Positions 7,875 to 16,248 of a DNA stretch of 60,893 nt are shown here, piece after piece. This DNA comes from an uncultured Pseudanabaenaceae cyanobacterium (GTDB lineage: Bacteria > Cyanobacteriota > Cyanobacteriia > PCC-9006 > JAAUQQ01). How positions within the stretch are numbered: position 1 is the stretch's first letter; each line of letters begins with the position of its first letter. Made by a program: the position numbers and the translations under genes. The notes under the pieces were generated by a model, which worked only from the letters and a program-made list of their open reading frames with translations, was not told the origin of the DNA and did no database searches. The stretch lies in assembly GCA_938017515.1 (NCBI GenBank), contig CALIJJ010000176.1, forward strand, positions 1-60,893, read 5' to 3'.

Positions 7875-9584
7875 TTAAAAGATAAGTTCCAGCTCTAAAT
7901 CCTTGAGGCAAATTTGTTGGATGTGGTTCGGCTGATGCGGAGAAGTAGAGGTCATTTCGATGGCCAATTCCCACTGATTGACAGCGAAAAGCTGGATATT
8001 TGATTGTTTTGGGAGATATTTTTCTGATTGTGTTAGTTTTCCTTTCATTTCAACTGGCTGAGTCTCTTTTACAGATATTTCTGTGTTGAAGTCCTGAAAG
8101 GGTGAGGCGACAAGGCCCAGGCCATTGCCTGCATGGTCTATCAAGAAAAGACGTCCCTCCGAGTCGGCTAAGGCAATGGCCCAGGGCAGGGAAAGGCCAG
8201 CGCTGGGGGCGATCGCCAGAGGTATACGCTGGACACAAAAGGGATGCAGAGAGATCTTCAGCAGAACTTGAGGGGCATGCTTTTCTAAAGCCAACATTTG
8301 CAGCGGATGATGGCTCGGGAAAATTTGAGTGATTTCAGTCGAAAGCATAATCGGTGCCAAACTGTGGCCCCGTCGGTTGAAGAGGGTGAGTTGGGTCTGA
8401 CCAGGGCTAGAGGACCAAATCACACCATGGCGGCCATCGAGAATGAGGATTTTTGGCTCGGTCTGCGTCTTGCGCAACGCTTGGGGTAATCTTTCGTGCT
8501 GCTGTTTAGCGTCTCGGGTCTTGGGGGGATTGGAGAGCGCACGAGGCAAAGCATGGGGGGAAGACCACTGGCCCTTGCGTAGGCAATAAAACAGACCCTT
8601 GGATGCTTCTAGCCGAGCGCCCCAACTTCGATCCGGGGCCAAGGCAATGACTTCGGGAACCAGCGATGGCGGTGGCGGATGGGTGGAGGGGGGCAGCGAT
8701 TGTTCCGCGAGAGACCATGGTTCAAACAGAGAGACCCGGTCATAGGGTCTGGCTCGGTATCCTTCCCTCGATGTAGACCGGTCAATCTGCTCCGAGGCCG
8801 TTGTAAGGGCCTGGGCCAGTTGCTCACTGGAGTGGAAACGTTCGCGGGGATGCTTGGCGAGGGCACGCTCCAGAATCGGCCACAGTGCTGGGGGGATGGA
8901 AGCGGACCCAGGCAGGGCTTGGGTGTGGTGAACGGCTCGGAGCTGGTCGGGGGGTCCCTGAAAGGGACGGTAGCCCACCATCATTTCGTACAGAATAATG
9001 CCGACGGCATAGATATCGACCGCTGGAGAGATATGACCGTCAAAATACTCAGGGGCCATGTAGGCCGGAGAGCCCAGAGTTTTAGTCGGAGGTAGAGCCT
9101 GGTTGTGAGCGATGCCGAAGTCCGTCAGTTTAGGGCACCACCCCTCGGGAGTCAGGGTGAGGAGAATATTTTCGGGCTTCACATCGCAGTGGACGATTCC
9201 CCGGCTGTGGACGTGGTGCAGGCCCGCCAGAAGATGGATGATGAGCTGGAGGAGAACCATCCGTTTAGGCCTGGGTTCGGTGTCCAACAGTTGGCGCAGG
9301 GTACCGCCCTCGCAGTAGTCCAAGAGCAAATGCCGCTGGTGGGGTTGGTGCTCAACGCCGTAAACCTGAACGAGATTGGGATGATTGAGGGCAAGGGTCG
9401 TACTGAGTTCCCGCAAAAAATCAGCCGTGGGCGATCGCCGTGCATCCAAGATCTTCAGCGCCACCATCTTGCCGCTACGGCGATGCAGAGCACAGTAAAC
9501 TTTGCCAAACTGTCCCTGGGCAAGCAGGCCAAACCGATGATATTGCGAACGATAGCAAGGCTGATGAGGCGTCAAAGGCGACAA
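7875..9584 (-). CDS. spkG: Hanks-type Ser/Thr protein kinase (SpkG-like)
   Basis: 569 residues. No ATG is available near the kinase domain, so a TTG at 9584 is the likely start. It lies 3 bp after the upstream V4R stop, suggesting coupled translation. Kinase motifs: loop GQFGKVY (24-30), VALK Lys44, catalytic HCDVKPEN (132-139, Cys in place of the Arg of HRD), DFG (155-157), APE (177-179). Residues 300-569 look like repeated beta strands, propeller-like, with no membrane segment. Synechocystis SpkG (slr0152) is the last gene of the PAP operon and has about this length. Position at the end of a V4R/ferredoxin group supports the match. The substrate is unknown. Confidence 0.8.
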   Translation of the reverse strand: MSPLTPHQPCYRSQYHRFGLLAQGQFGKVYCALHRRSGKMVALKILDARRSPTADFLRELSTTLALNHPNLVQVYGVEHQPHQRHLLLDYCEGGTLRQLLDTEPRPKRMVLLQLIIHLLAGLHHVHSRGIVHCDVKPENILLTLTPEGWCPKLTDFGIAHNQALPPTKTLGSPAYMAPEYFDGHISPAVDIYAVGIILYEMMVGYRPFQGPPDQLRAVHHTQALPGSASIPPALWPILERALAKHPRERFHSSEQLAQALTTASEQIDRSTSREGYRARPYDRVSLFEPWSLAEQSLPPSTHPPPPSLVPEVIALAPDRSWGARLEASKGLFYCLRKGQWSSPHALPRALSNPPKTRDAKQQHERLPQALRKTQTEPKILILDGRHGVIWSSSPGQTQLTLFNRRGHSLAPIMLSTEITQIFPSHHPLQMLALEKHAPQVLLKISLHPFCVQRIPLAIAPSAGLSLPWAIALADSEGRLFLIDHAGNGLGLVASPFQDFNTEISVKETQPVEMKGKLTQSEKYLPKQSNIQLFAVNQWELAIEMTSTSPHQPNHIQQICLKDLELELIF

Positions 9585-9587
9585 GAC

Positions 9588-10247
9588 CTAGGCCGTGAGG
9601 GTCTGCACAATCGTAGTCCAATCCGTTTGACTCTCGACCATGTCTTCGGCTGGAGCAAGGCGCTCGGCTAAACCCAGCACAAAACGATTGCAGTCTGAGC
9701 CGAGGGATTCGCAGCTAATTTGAATGCAGTCCAGTTCCTGTCCCGTTAGGGCACTAAAAAACGACGCCAAAATGCCCGCATCCATAAAGCAAACGGGGCG
9801 ATTCATTTGGGGAGCTTGGGCGGCAAAGGGCGAATTCCAGGTTTTCACCATCAAAAATCCCTTTTCGGCAACCTCAGGGTCCAAGTCCATGGTGCCCCAG
9901 CCATGGCTAATCCAGCATTCTTGGAGGGACTGAACAAACTCAGCCATGGGCAATTCGGAGAGGGATTGGCTGTAGTGCTGGGAGAGTTCTTCGCTAAAAC
10001 GCTGGAAGAAGTTTTTGCCCCACCAGCGACCGCAGTTCGCTAAAACCAAACGCGAGGCGAGGCCAGTTTCTTGCTCCAACCCAGCGTAGAGCGCTTTGAT
10101 CAAGGTATCGGGAATCGCGAGTAGGCGACTGCCGCTACGATTTTCCAGCAGGCCCAGTTCTAGGTCACTGCGTACGTAGGAACTCGCTGCGTAGAAACTG
10201 CCGGGGGCATTGGGGGTAGCGGAGAGCAGGTCAGCGACAGAAATCAT
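9588..10247 (-). CDS. V4R-domain protein, PAP-operon type (Slr0147-like)
   Basis: About 219 residues from an ATG at 10247. A TTG at 10328 would add 27 poorly structured residues. The C-terminal half is a V4R (4-vinyl reductase-like) domain: GWGTMDLD, then a PVCFMDAGILASFFSAL helix and CIQISCESLGSDCNRF with paired Cys. In Synechocystis two V4R proteins belong to the PAP operon, which is reported to help photosystem II assembly. The neighbours (kinase 3 bp downstream, small proteins and a second V4R upstream) match that group. Its ligand is not known; the V4R Cys pair could bind a metal or small molecule. Confidence 0.85.
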   Translation of the reverse strand: MISVADLLSATPNAPGSFYAASSYVRSDLELGLLENRSGSRLLAIPDTLIKALYAGLEQETGLASRLVLANCGRWWGKNFFQRFSEELSQHYSQSLSELPMAEFVQSLQECWISHGWGTMDLDPEVAEKGFLMVKTWNSPFAAQAPQMNRPVCFMDAGILASFFSALTGQELDCIQISCESLGSDCNRFVLGLAERLAPAEDMVESQTDWTTIVQTLTA

Positions 10248-10353
10248 AGGATGTTCCGGTTGAACAGGACTGTGGATTAACAGAACGGTGGATTCAGAGC
10301 GAGCAAAACTTGAGTGTTCTAAGCGCAAGCAAGCGGAGGGCGCGAGCGCCTAG

Positions 10354-10800
10354 CTAGAGTGCCTGCAGTGGCTGGTAGAACGTCTCAAAAAACTTCATTT
10401 GTTTGGGAGCCAGCAGTTGCTCCAGTTGACGATGCAGGAGGCTGAATAACAGCGTATCGATGGCCTGAGAGTCGTAGTTGGCTTGGGTCGATTTGAGCCA
10501 GCGCAATTGGTCTGCCATCAGGTCAACATCATTGACCAGCATGGCCATGGCGCATTGGCGCAATGCCGAGACACCGCCCTTGAGACTACGCTCTAAGTTT
10601 TCCTGGGGCTCTTCTGGTAATTTCGCTTCCATTTCGTCGGCGATCGCCTGAAACAGGCTCAGTTCCTGGCTACGAAGCTGGCGATAAATTTTCAGACGGT
10701 GGGGCAGTGACAGACTGTAACGACCGAGCATCTTTAGCTCGTCGCCGGTCAGATATCGCTTATCCGTTGCGCTAAATAGTGCTTCGATCGCCAAATACAT
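10354..10800 (-). CDS. Small helical protein, possibly phycobilisome-fold
   Basis: 148 residues, all-helical by pattern. The N-terminal part (YLTGDELKMLGRY, then a helix with RLKIYRQLRSQE) and the following ALRQCAMAMLVNDVDLMADQ recall the helix pattern of phycobiliprotein subunits (YL...EL...RL.A and the YxLRxxTYALVAGD helix). The usual bilin-binding Cys motif is absent, so it would be a non-pigmented, globin-like relative. This assignment is inference from pattern only. Position between a V4R gene and the short-motif protein fits one of the small unknown proteins of the PAP group (slr0145/slr0146 position). Confidence 0.75.
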   Translation of the reverse strand: MYLAIEALFSATDKRYLTGDELKMLGRYSLSLPHRLKIYRQLRSQELSLFQAIADEMEAKLPEEPQENLERSLKGGVSALRQCAMAMLVNDVDLMADQLRWLKSTQANYDSQAIDTLLFSLLHRQLEQLLAPKQMKFFETFYQPLQAL

Positions 10801-11014
10801 AGGGAAAACCTTACTCAGAGAAAAATATAAGCGGATGCACAGAGCAAAGGAGATTGAAGGGAGGAACTGTCGCTCTATCAGAGGTAGCCAGAGCTGACCA
10901 GAGAGCCCTTGCGCCCGTCTACCACCTTGCCACGGCCTAAGACTTGCCTCCTCCTAAGACTTGCCACAGCCTAAGACTTGCCAGAACCAACGGTATCGGG
11001 ACTAAACATCGGGA
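10801..11014. repeat. Spacer with two short tandem arrays after a stop codon
   Basis: CCTAAGACTTGCC occurs three times with a 17-bp period (10936-10948, 10953-10965, 10970-10982). A second 13-bp unit CGGGACTA(A/G)(A/G)CAT is repeated at 10997-11009 and 11010-11022, where it overlaps the stop of the 11015-11506 gene. I see no gene or terminator here. Confidence 0.85.
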
Positions 11015-11506
11015 CTAGGCATCGGGAAACGCCCCGAAGAAATCGTCCAGTGTGATGTCTTCCCCCGCATCTGCCGCTCCATCTGCAAATTCATCCAGGT
11101 CAGGAAGCTCCACGGTTTCACCGGGGATGGTCGCCGCGCTCAGCGGTAATTCGAGTGAGGCAGCTGGAACTGTGTCCTGGGCAATGGGAGTTCTGCCGTC
11201 CCAAGGAATGGCATTGAAAAACTGACCCACACTCAGACGATAGGTGAGTTCCTGGGGAGGCAGTGTTGCGGTGTTGGAGCTTGGCTGGGGGACGATCGCA
11301 GGGGCAGGCTTGTTTTCCCAATTGACCCCGCGCAAAAATTGACCCACGCTGAGGCGTTTCCAGGGGGCCGCCGTGGAGCAGGCCGATGCACTAGGAGAGT
11401 CCATACTGGCCCCCGCTGAAACCTTCGCTGAGGTGGATTGCGCTGAGGTGGATTGCGCTGAGATTGCCTGCGCAGACACCGTTGTTGAAACAGCAGTCGC
11501 CATCAT
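11015..11506 (-). CDS. Short-motif (SVGQFF) protein of the PAP group
   Basis: 163 residues with no globular domain evident. The N-terminus is Ala/Ser/Thr/Gln rich and includes a 15-bp in-frame DNA duplication giving QSTSA repeats. Two copies of a short motif stand out: RLSVGQFLRGVNWENKP (51-67) and RLSVGQFFNAIPWDGRTP (90-107). A weaker third copy, TLDDFFGAFPDA, forms the C-terminus. Linkers are Pro/Ala/Ser rich. Such spaced peptides suggest docking onto a partner, perhaps a photosynthetic complex (inference). The ATG at 11506 overlaps the stop of the upstream V4R gene as TAATG, so translation is coupled. I do not know its biochemical role. Confidence 0.85.
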   Translation of the reverse strand: MMATAVSTTVSAQAISAQSTSAQSTSAKVSAGASMDSPSASACSTAAPWKRLSVGQFLRGVNWENKPAPAIVPQPSSNTATLPPQELTYRLSVGQFFNAIPWDGRTPIAQDTVPAASLELPLSAATIPGETVELPDLDEFADGAADAGEDITLDDFFGAFPDA

Positions 11507-12180
11507 TAATCTCCATCCCGTAGACGCTGGGTAATGTCCTTGGCGGTAGCGCCCTCATTCAACCAGAAGGAGGCTGCGTTGATGCGATCCTGTCCGCCCA
11601 GCAGGAATTTACAGTAGTTCTCGCCCATGGAGTAGCACTGAATTTCGATGCAGCTTAACTGCTTTTTGACCAGCTCCGTAAAGAAACCTGCAAAGAGACC
11701 AGCATAGAGATGGCAAACGGGTTTACCCACATCGCCCAGCGTACGGGCCAGGGCTGAGTCGTAGAGATTGATGAACATAAAACCCTGCTGGCGATCGCTC
11801 AAATCCACGTCCCAGCGGCCCCAGCCCTGGCTGATGTAGGGCCACCACCAGGTCTCCAGCAAAAACATCAGATTCACCTGACGAATGCTGCGGCCATATT
11901 CTTGCTCAAACCATTTCTCAAAGAGGAAAGAATCGCGCTTGCCCCACTCACAACCCACCGTGTACATCACAGCGGCGGAGGCTTCGCCCACTTCCTCTTC
12001 CAGTCCTTCAATTAGACCGAGAATAAAATCTTCGCTGGTAAGGAAGTTTTGACTGCCGTTCCAGTCGGTTAGCGTACCGCGATCGCTATCAAGGCGAAAA
12101 AAATCGCTGTAGCCGAAGTGATTGTGTTTCTTCGGAAACTTCAGCTTCGTTTGGGGTGGGTTTAGGGATGCGATCACCAT
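11506..12180 (-). CDS. V4R-domain protein, PAP-operon type (Slr0144-like)
   Basis: 224 residues from an ATG at 12180. The architecture is like the 9588-10247 gene: a helical N-terminal half (EDFILGLIEGLEEEVGEAS), GWGRWDVD, and a V4R C-terminal half with PVCHLYAGLFAGFF and CIEIQCYSMGENYCKFLLGG, where the Cys pattern C-x4-C-x7-C is kept. In Synechocystis the first gene of the PAP operon (slr0144) encodes such a protein, linked to photosystem II assembly. The stop overlaps the start of the next gene by one base (TAATG). It is likely soluble and thylakoid-associated through partners (inference). Confidence 0.88.
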   Translation of the reverse strand: MVIASLNPPQTKLKFPKKHNHFGYSDFFRLDSDRGTLTDWNGSQNFLTSEDFILGLIEGLEEEVGEASAAVMYTVGCEWGKRDSFLFEKWFEQEYGRSIRQVNLMFLLETWWWPYISQGWGRWDVDLSDRQQGFMFINLYDSALARTLGDVGKPVCHLYAGLFAGFFTELVKKQLSCIEIQCYSMGENYCKFLLGGQDRINAASFWLNEGATAKDITQRLRDGD

Positions 12181-12308
12181 GATCTTCTTGGGGGAGTGAA
12201 TGAAACGGACGAGGTTACGAATGGATGGATCAAAACCCCGTTGTGAGCAACGCGTTCAAGACCAGACATCACACTCGCGGCAAACATTGCCCGCGTGTCC
12301 CGTTGGAG

Positions 12309-12791
12309 TTATACCCCATGGGAGTTGTTGAAGTAGTGAGCCACCTCGAAATTAACACTCTTCAGCTGCTTCAGCATCGAGCGTGTTACTAGTTTTCCCG
12401 CTTCCACGAGAATTTTCCCAGTGACCGGATGCAAAAGGTTTTGATCCGCCCGACGACCAATCAAAACTTCAATGTCTTGAATGGACTGAACATACATGCC
12501 TGGGGGCAATTCGACGACCACGCCTTCCCCCTTGACGCGGGTTTGGCAGGCAAGCCTTGAATTGGAGCGACAGGATGTAATCACCTCCAGCGTGCGTTGT
12601 TCACGCCGAGACATGCGCGACAGCGAGGTCATGCCATCCTTAACGTAAATGTGGCAAGTCGCGCACATACCGCGCCCCCCACATTCTTTGAGAACATCTA
12701 AATCCTGATGCAGCAGCACCGACAGTAAGGTGGCATCATCCTCCACCCGCATGGTTTGCCCAATGGGCTCTAACCGAACCTGTTTCACCAT
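12309..12791 (-). CDS. 2Fe-2S ferredoxin with C-terminal extension (Slr0148-like)
   Basis: 160 residues from an ATG at 12791. Residues 1-95 form a 2Fe-2S beta-grasp domain with cluster ligands Cys37, Cys43, Cys46 and Cys82 (CGGRGMCATC then LACQT). The C-x5-C-x2-C spacing is of the adrenodoxin/Isc ferredoxin kind rather than plant-type PetF. The last 60 residues are an added segment (LHPVTGKILVEAGKLVTRSM and following) of unknown role. The Synechocystis PAP operon contains ferredoxin-like proteins (slr0148, slr0150), so electron transfer during photosystem II assembly or repair is a reasonable inference. It is 128 bp upstream of the V4R gene on the same strand. Confidence 0.9.
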   Translation of the reverse strand: MVKQVRLEPIGQTMRVEDDATLLSVLLHQDLDVLKECGGRGMCATCHIYVKDGMTSLSRMSRREQRTLEVITSCRSNSRLACQTRVKGEGVVVELPPGMYVQSIQDIEVLIGRRADQNLLHPVTGKILVEAGKLVTRSMLKQLKSVNFEVAHYFNNSHGV

Positions 12792-13055
12792 TGAACGCCT
12801 ATCCCTGAATGCTTATCCCAGCCAAAACAGATTCACGCCAGACAGCGTTCGCAAGACCACGTGTCACGAGTAGGGGTTGATGCCACGAACAGAACTTTGC
12901 CCACTTACTTGGCCCACTTAACTTGGCCCAATCGGGGTGAAAGCTCTCTGCATCGGGCACCGTAGTCCAAGCATGCCTATTTAGACATTGCTTCTAACAC
13001 CAAAAATTGAGAAAGAGCAGCCCAGCAGTCATAGCCCAGAACCCACTCAGGCTGC
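12792..13055. other. Spacer with degraded 14-bp repeats
   Basis: About 264 bp. At 12897-12935 a unit close to TTGGCCCACTTAAC occurs almost three times in tandem. It probably carries the promoter of the ferredoxin/V4R group. No gene is seen. Confidence 0.5.
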
Positions 13056-14687
13056 CTAAAGGCCCAGCAACTCCCGCTGCTCCGGCTTGAATCCCTGGGT
13101 TTCTGCCAGCTGGGGGAAGTCACGAATCACACGGCCACAGCGCTGAGCAAATCGATCAGCCCAATCCTGGAGTTCGAGCTGTTGTTCAACGGTGGTGCCA
13201 TGGGCCAAGGGAAGTTCCTCATCGGCCTGGATATGGCTGGAACGCTCGACTTCAAATTTGGCTAACCAATCCGATTCTGGACGGCTGGTCCGCCAGTAGT
13301 TGACCACAACGGCTCGACCCAGATAGTGCACGGCACATTGACCCAGGCTGTTGAGCGCTGTGAGCCAATCTTCCAGCGGTAAACCTTGGGCACTGGCCTC
13401 GGTGTCAATCCCTGGATTGACACGCTCCGCACGAACATCGACGTCGGGCGCCACTGCGGGCGACGCTGAGGCTACATTCGATGGGGCAACATCCACAGGA
13501 TTGCTGACTTCCGGAAGACCCAGGTCGGGCAATTCCACGTCACCGAAGCTGACATCGGGGAGACCCAGATCGGGCATGTCTACATCGGGTAAACCAATTT
13601 CTGGTAGCCCTGATGCATTGGCAGTCTCGGGAATCGGGGCGAACGTCTCTGTCAGGGCATCCGGCGGAGCAGCCATGGCGGGCGCAAAAGGGTTGTCCGC
13701 CATATCCACCAATGTGTCAGCCAACTGTGCCGCATCCCGTGAAGGGGGTGTTTGGGCGGGGTGAGTCTCTTCAGGGTTGGATGCTGCTGCCGCTTGGCGC
13801 TTAAGCGCTGCGGCCTGTTGCTGTTGGGCAGCTCGCTTTTGAGCGGCTTGCTCTTGGGCGGCTTTCTCTTGGGCAATCTTTTCTTTAGCTGCTTTTTCTT
13901 TAGCTGCTTTTTCTTGCGCGGCTTGCTGCTGAGCCGCTTTGGCTTGGTCGGCAGCCTGTTTTTGAGCGGCCTGGGCAGCGGCGACCTCTTGTCGGGAGGC
14001 GTCTTCCAGCGCTGCGGCTTTCTCGATCGCTATTCTGTCCTCTGCAAAGACATCTTCGAGGGTATCTTCCAAATCTGGCCGTGACTTCGACCGAGACGGT
14101 GCAGTCGTTTCCGGAGGCTGAACCGGCTCCTGGATGGTGGAGGCCGTTGTGAAGGCTGCTCCGCCTTGACCATTTTGAGCCGCTAAATCCTGAGCGATTT
14201 CTTGGGCGATCGCCGTTTCTCGGGCGACCTGAGTGGCTGGTCTGCTCTCGACGGGTGCTGACTCCTCTTCAGCATCCAAGGGGGATATCACCGTCGTGTT
14301 GCGAGCACCGAGGAGTCTTCGGAAGGATTCTAGGGTGGCATCTCCATCCGCCTCAAAGGCACCCTTGAGTTTTGTGAAGGCCTCACAGTAATCCGGGTAG
14401 AGCAGAGAGTCGTGGGTCAGGACCAGCAAAATGAGCCCTTGGGTCATTTTATGGATGTAGACCTGGGTGCCGGCAAACTGAAATTCAAAAGAATCAAAAT
14501 TCTCTGGAATGGTCTCTAGGACCTGCCACACTCCTTGAGCTAATGCCTCACGCTGCTGGGAATTGAGTACTTTTTCAATACCCTTAAAATATGGACGGGA
14601 CTGTCCATCGATCAAAGCGACGCCCTTGATTCCTGAAACGTTCAGGAAATCTTGGACTACCTCCCAGTTCATCTCTGTACTTAACAT
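13056..14687 (-). CDS. Roadblock/LC7-like domain protein with long Ala/Lys/Gln coiled coil
   Basis: 543 residues from an ATG at 14687. Residues 5-110 look like a Roadblock/LC7 (longin-like) domain: SGIKGVALIDGQSRPYFKG, then a helix, then VYIHKMTQGLILLVLTHDS. Residues about 230-300 are an extreme Ala/Gln/Lys coiled coil (AAQEKAAKEKAAKEKIAQEK). Residues 370-400 are built from short repeats of the LPDVDMPDLGLPDVSFGDVE kind. The last 110 residues are a separate conserved-looking domain (LEDWLTALNSLGQCAVHYLG). Roadblock proteins often regulate small GTPases or scaffolds; no GTPase gene is nearby. It lies 265 bp before the ferredoxin gene and may or may not share its transcript. Confidence 0.85.
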   Translation of the reverse strand: MLSTEMNWEVVQDFLNVSGIKGVALIDGQSRPYFKGIEKVLNSQQREALAQGVWQVLETIPENFDSFEFQFAGTQVYIHKMTQGLILLVLTHDSLLYPDYCEAFTKLKGAFEADGDATLESFRRLLGARNTTVISPLDAEEESAPVESRPATQVARETAIAQEIAQDLAAQNGQGGAAFTTASTIQEPVQPPETTAPSRSKSRPDLEDTLEDVFAEDRIAIEKAAALEDASRQEVAAAQAAQKQAADQAKAAQQQAAQEKAAKEKAAKEKIAQEKAAQEQAAQKRAAQQQQAAALKRQAAAASNPEETHPAQTPPSRDAAQLADTLVDMADNPFAPAMAAPPDALTETFAPIPETANASGLPEIGLPDVDMPDLGLPDVSFGDVELPDLGLPEVSNPVDVAPSNVASASPAVAPDVDVRAERVNPGIDTEASAQGLPLEDWLTALNSLGQCAVHYLGRAVVVNYWRTSRPESDWLAKFEVERSSHIQADEELPLAHGTTVEQQLELQDWADRFAQRCGRVIRDFPQLAETQGFKPEQRELLGL

Positions 14688-14962
14688 TTATTCTAGATTT
14701 GCAACGTGGGCTGCCCCTGAGGGCATATATTCATAGTCAAGGCGGGCATGGGATCGCCTACCTCTAGCGTTCCCGATATAAGCATAAGAGTTTCTGCTGT
14801 GGTACTAAAACATGGGCTTGGAATTTATGTGACGTAGTTTGTCCAGTTTGGGACAGAGTTTTGCTATTGTTTGGCAACTTTCCCGAGAAAAGCGCAGGGC
14901 CCACAATTTTGGAATAAAGACCATGACCTTCTGTGCGGCTTACTTTGAGCAGTTGAGCTGAT
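14688..14962. promoter_or_regulatory. Divergent promoter region of rbcR with TGTCC dyad
   Basis: The roadblock gene and rbcR diverge from this 275-bp stretch. At 14840-14855 TGTCC and GGACA form an inverted repeat with a six-base spacer, a plausible operator. LysR regulators commonly bind their own divergent promoter, so autoregulation is possible. No site matching a published RbcR consensus was confirmed. Confidence 0.4.
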
Positions 14963-16066
14963 ATGTCTGATCTCCCCTTTACATTGGATCAGTTACGAAT
15001 CTTGAAGGCGATCGCCGCCGAAGGTAGCTTTAAGCGAGCCGCCGACAGTCTCTACGTCTCCCAACCGGCGGTTAGTCTTCAGGTCCAGAATTTAGAGCGC
15101 CAGTTGGATGTGCCGTTGTTTGATCGAGGTGGTAGGCGCGCCCAGCTAACGGAAGCAGGTCATCTACTGCTCAACTATGGCGAAAAAATTCTGAGCCTTT
15201 GCCAAGAGACCTGTCGTGCCATTGAAGATCTGCAAAATTTGCAGGGAGGCACATTAATCATCGGAGCGAGCCAAACCACCGGTACCTATCTGCTACCGCG
15301 CATGATTGGTCTATTTCGAAAGCGATATTCCGACGTAGCGGTCCAGCTCCATGTGCATTCCACTCGCCGCACCTCTTGGAGCGTCGCCAATGGCCAAATT
15401 GACCTAGCGATTATCGGTGGTGAAGTGCCCGTGGAACTCCAAGATTCCTTGGTCACAGTGCCCTATGCCGAGGATGAGCTCGCCCTAGTCCTGCCCAGTT
15501 TCCATCCCTTGGCCCAGGTGGAGCAGGTACAGCGAGAAGACCTCTACAAGCTTGACTTCATTGCCCTAGATGCCCAATCCACGATTCGGAAGGTGATTGA
15601 CCAGGTCCTGACCCGCTGCGGTGTCGAAACCCGACGCATGCGCATCGAAATGGAGCTGAATTCCATTGAGGCGATTAAAAATGCAGTCCAGTCCGGCCTA
15701 GGCGCTGCGTTTCTCTCGGTGTCAGCGATTGAGAAAGAGTTAGAGATGGAGTTGCTCCATCAAGCCCAGTTAGAAGACATGACTATTCGGCGGACACTGT
15801 CCGTCATCTATAACCCCAATCGCTATCGCTCTAAAGCCGCAGAAGCCTTTAGTCAGGAGATTTTGCCACGTTTTGCCACGGGCTCCTATAGCGAAGGTTT
15901 CGACCTTTACGCCGCGGGGAAGGATGGTGTCTCAGAGGCGACTGAATCCAATGGCAAATTGTCCAATGGAAAATCGACGGCCAAGGCGACCAAAACCACA
16001 AAATTGTCTGCCAAAGCCATAGAAGAGTCGGGAGAACAGGTCGCCTCAGTGACCTCGGAATCTTGA
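14963..16066 (+). CDS. rbcR: LysR-family regulator RbcR (Ycf30)
   Basis: 367 residues from an ATG at 14963. The N-terminus [20 protein letters not shown], followed by the winged-helix residues [20 protein letters not shown], is the near-invariant start of RbcR/Ycf30. The effector domain (about 95-300) contains [18 protein letters not shown]. RbcR activates Rubisco and carbon-fixation genes, and its effector is a Calvin-cycle metabolite or NADPH in studied species. The last 60 residues are a Ser/Lys/Thr/Ala-rich tail ([20 protein letters not shown]) that is low in complexity and beyond the normal domain end. It is transcribed away from the roadblock gene. Confidence 0.93.
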   Translation: MSDLPFTLDQLRILKAIAAEGSFKRAADSLYVSQPAVSLQVQNLERQLDVPLFDRGGRRAQLTEAGHLLLNYGEKILSLCQETCRAIEDLQNLQGGTLIIGASQTTGTYLLPRMIGLFRKRYSDVAVQLHVHSTRRTSWSVANGQIDLAIIGGEVPVELQDSLVTVPYAEDELALVLPSFHPLAQVEQVQREDLYKLDFIALDAQSTIRKVIDQVLTRCGVETRRMRIEMELNSIEAIKNAVQSGLGAAFLSVSAIEKELEMELLHQAQLEDMTIRRTLSVIYNPNRYRSKAAEAFSQEILPRFATGSYSEGFDLYAAGKDGVSEATESNGKLSNGKSTAKATKTTKLSAKAIEESGEQVASVTSES

Positions 16067-16248
16067 GTACACCGGTCGCGGGCTCACTAGATTGTGATTC
16101 ATCAAGACTCGCATCGGAGGTGAGTTTCAGATAGCGCTTGGGGAGAGCCAATATTTGGGACAGCCTGTGGCAGACTACTAGCAACCGTCAGCATGCCTGC
16201 AAAAGAGGTGCGCCAAAGGTTTCTGCGAGAGGTTTCTTTAAGGAATTC

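Noticed and set aside
7645..7974. 109-codon minus-strand frame after the kinase
   Set aside because: It overlaps the kinase C-terminus in another frame and has no domain, signal or ribosome site.
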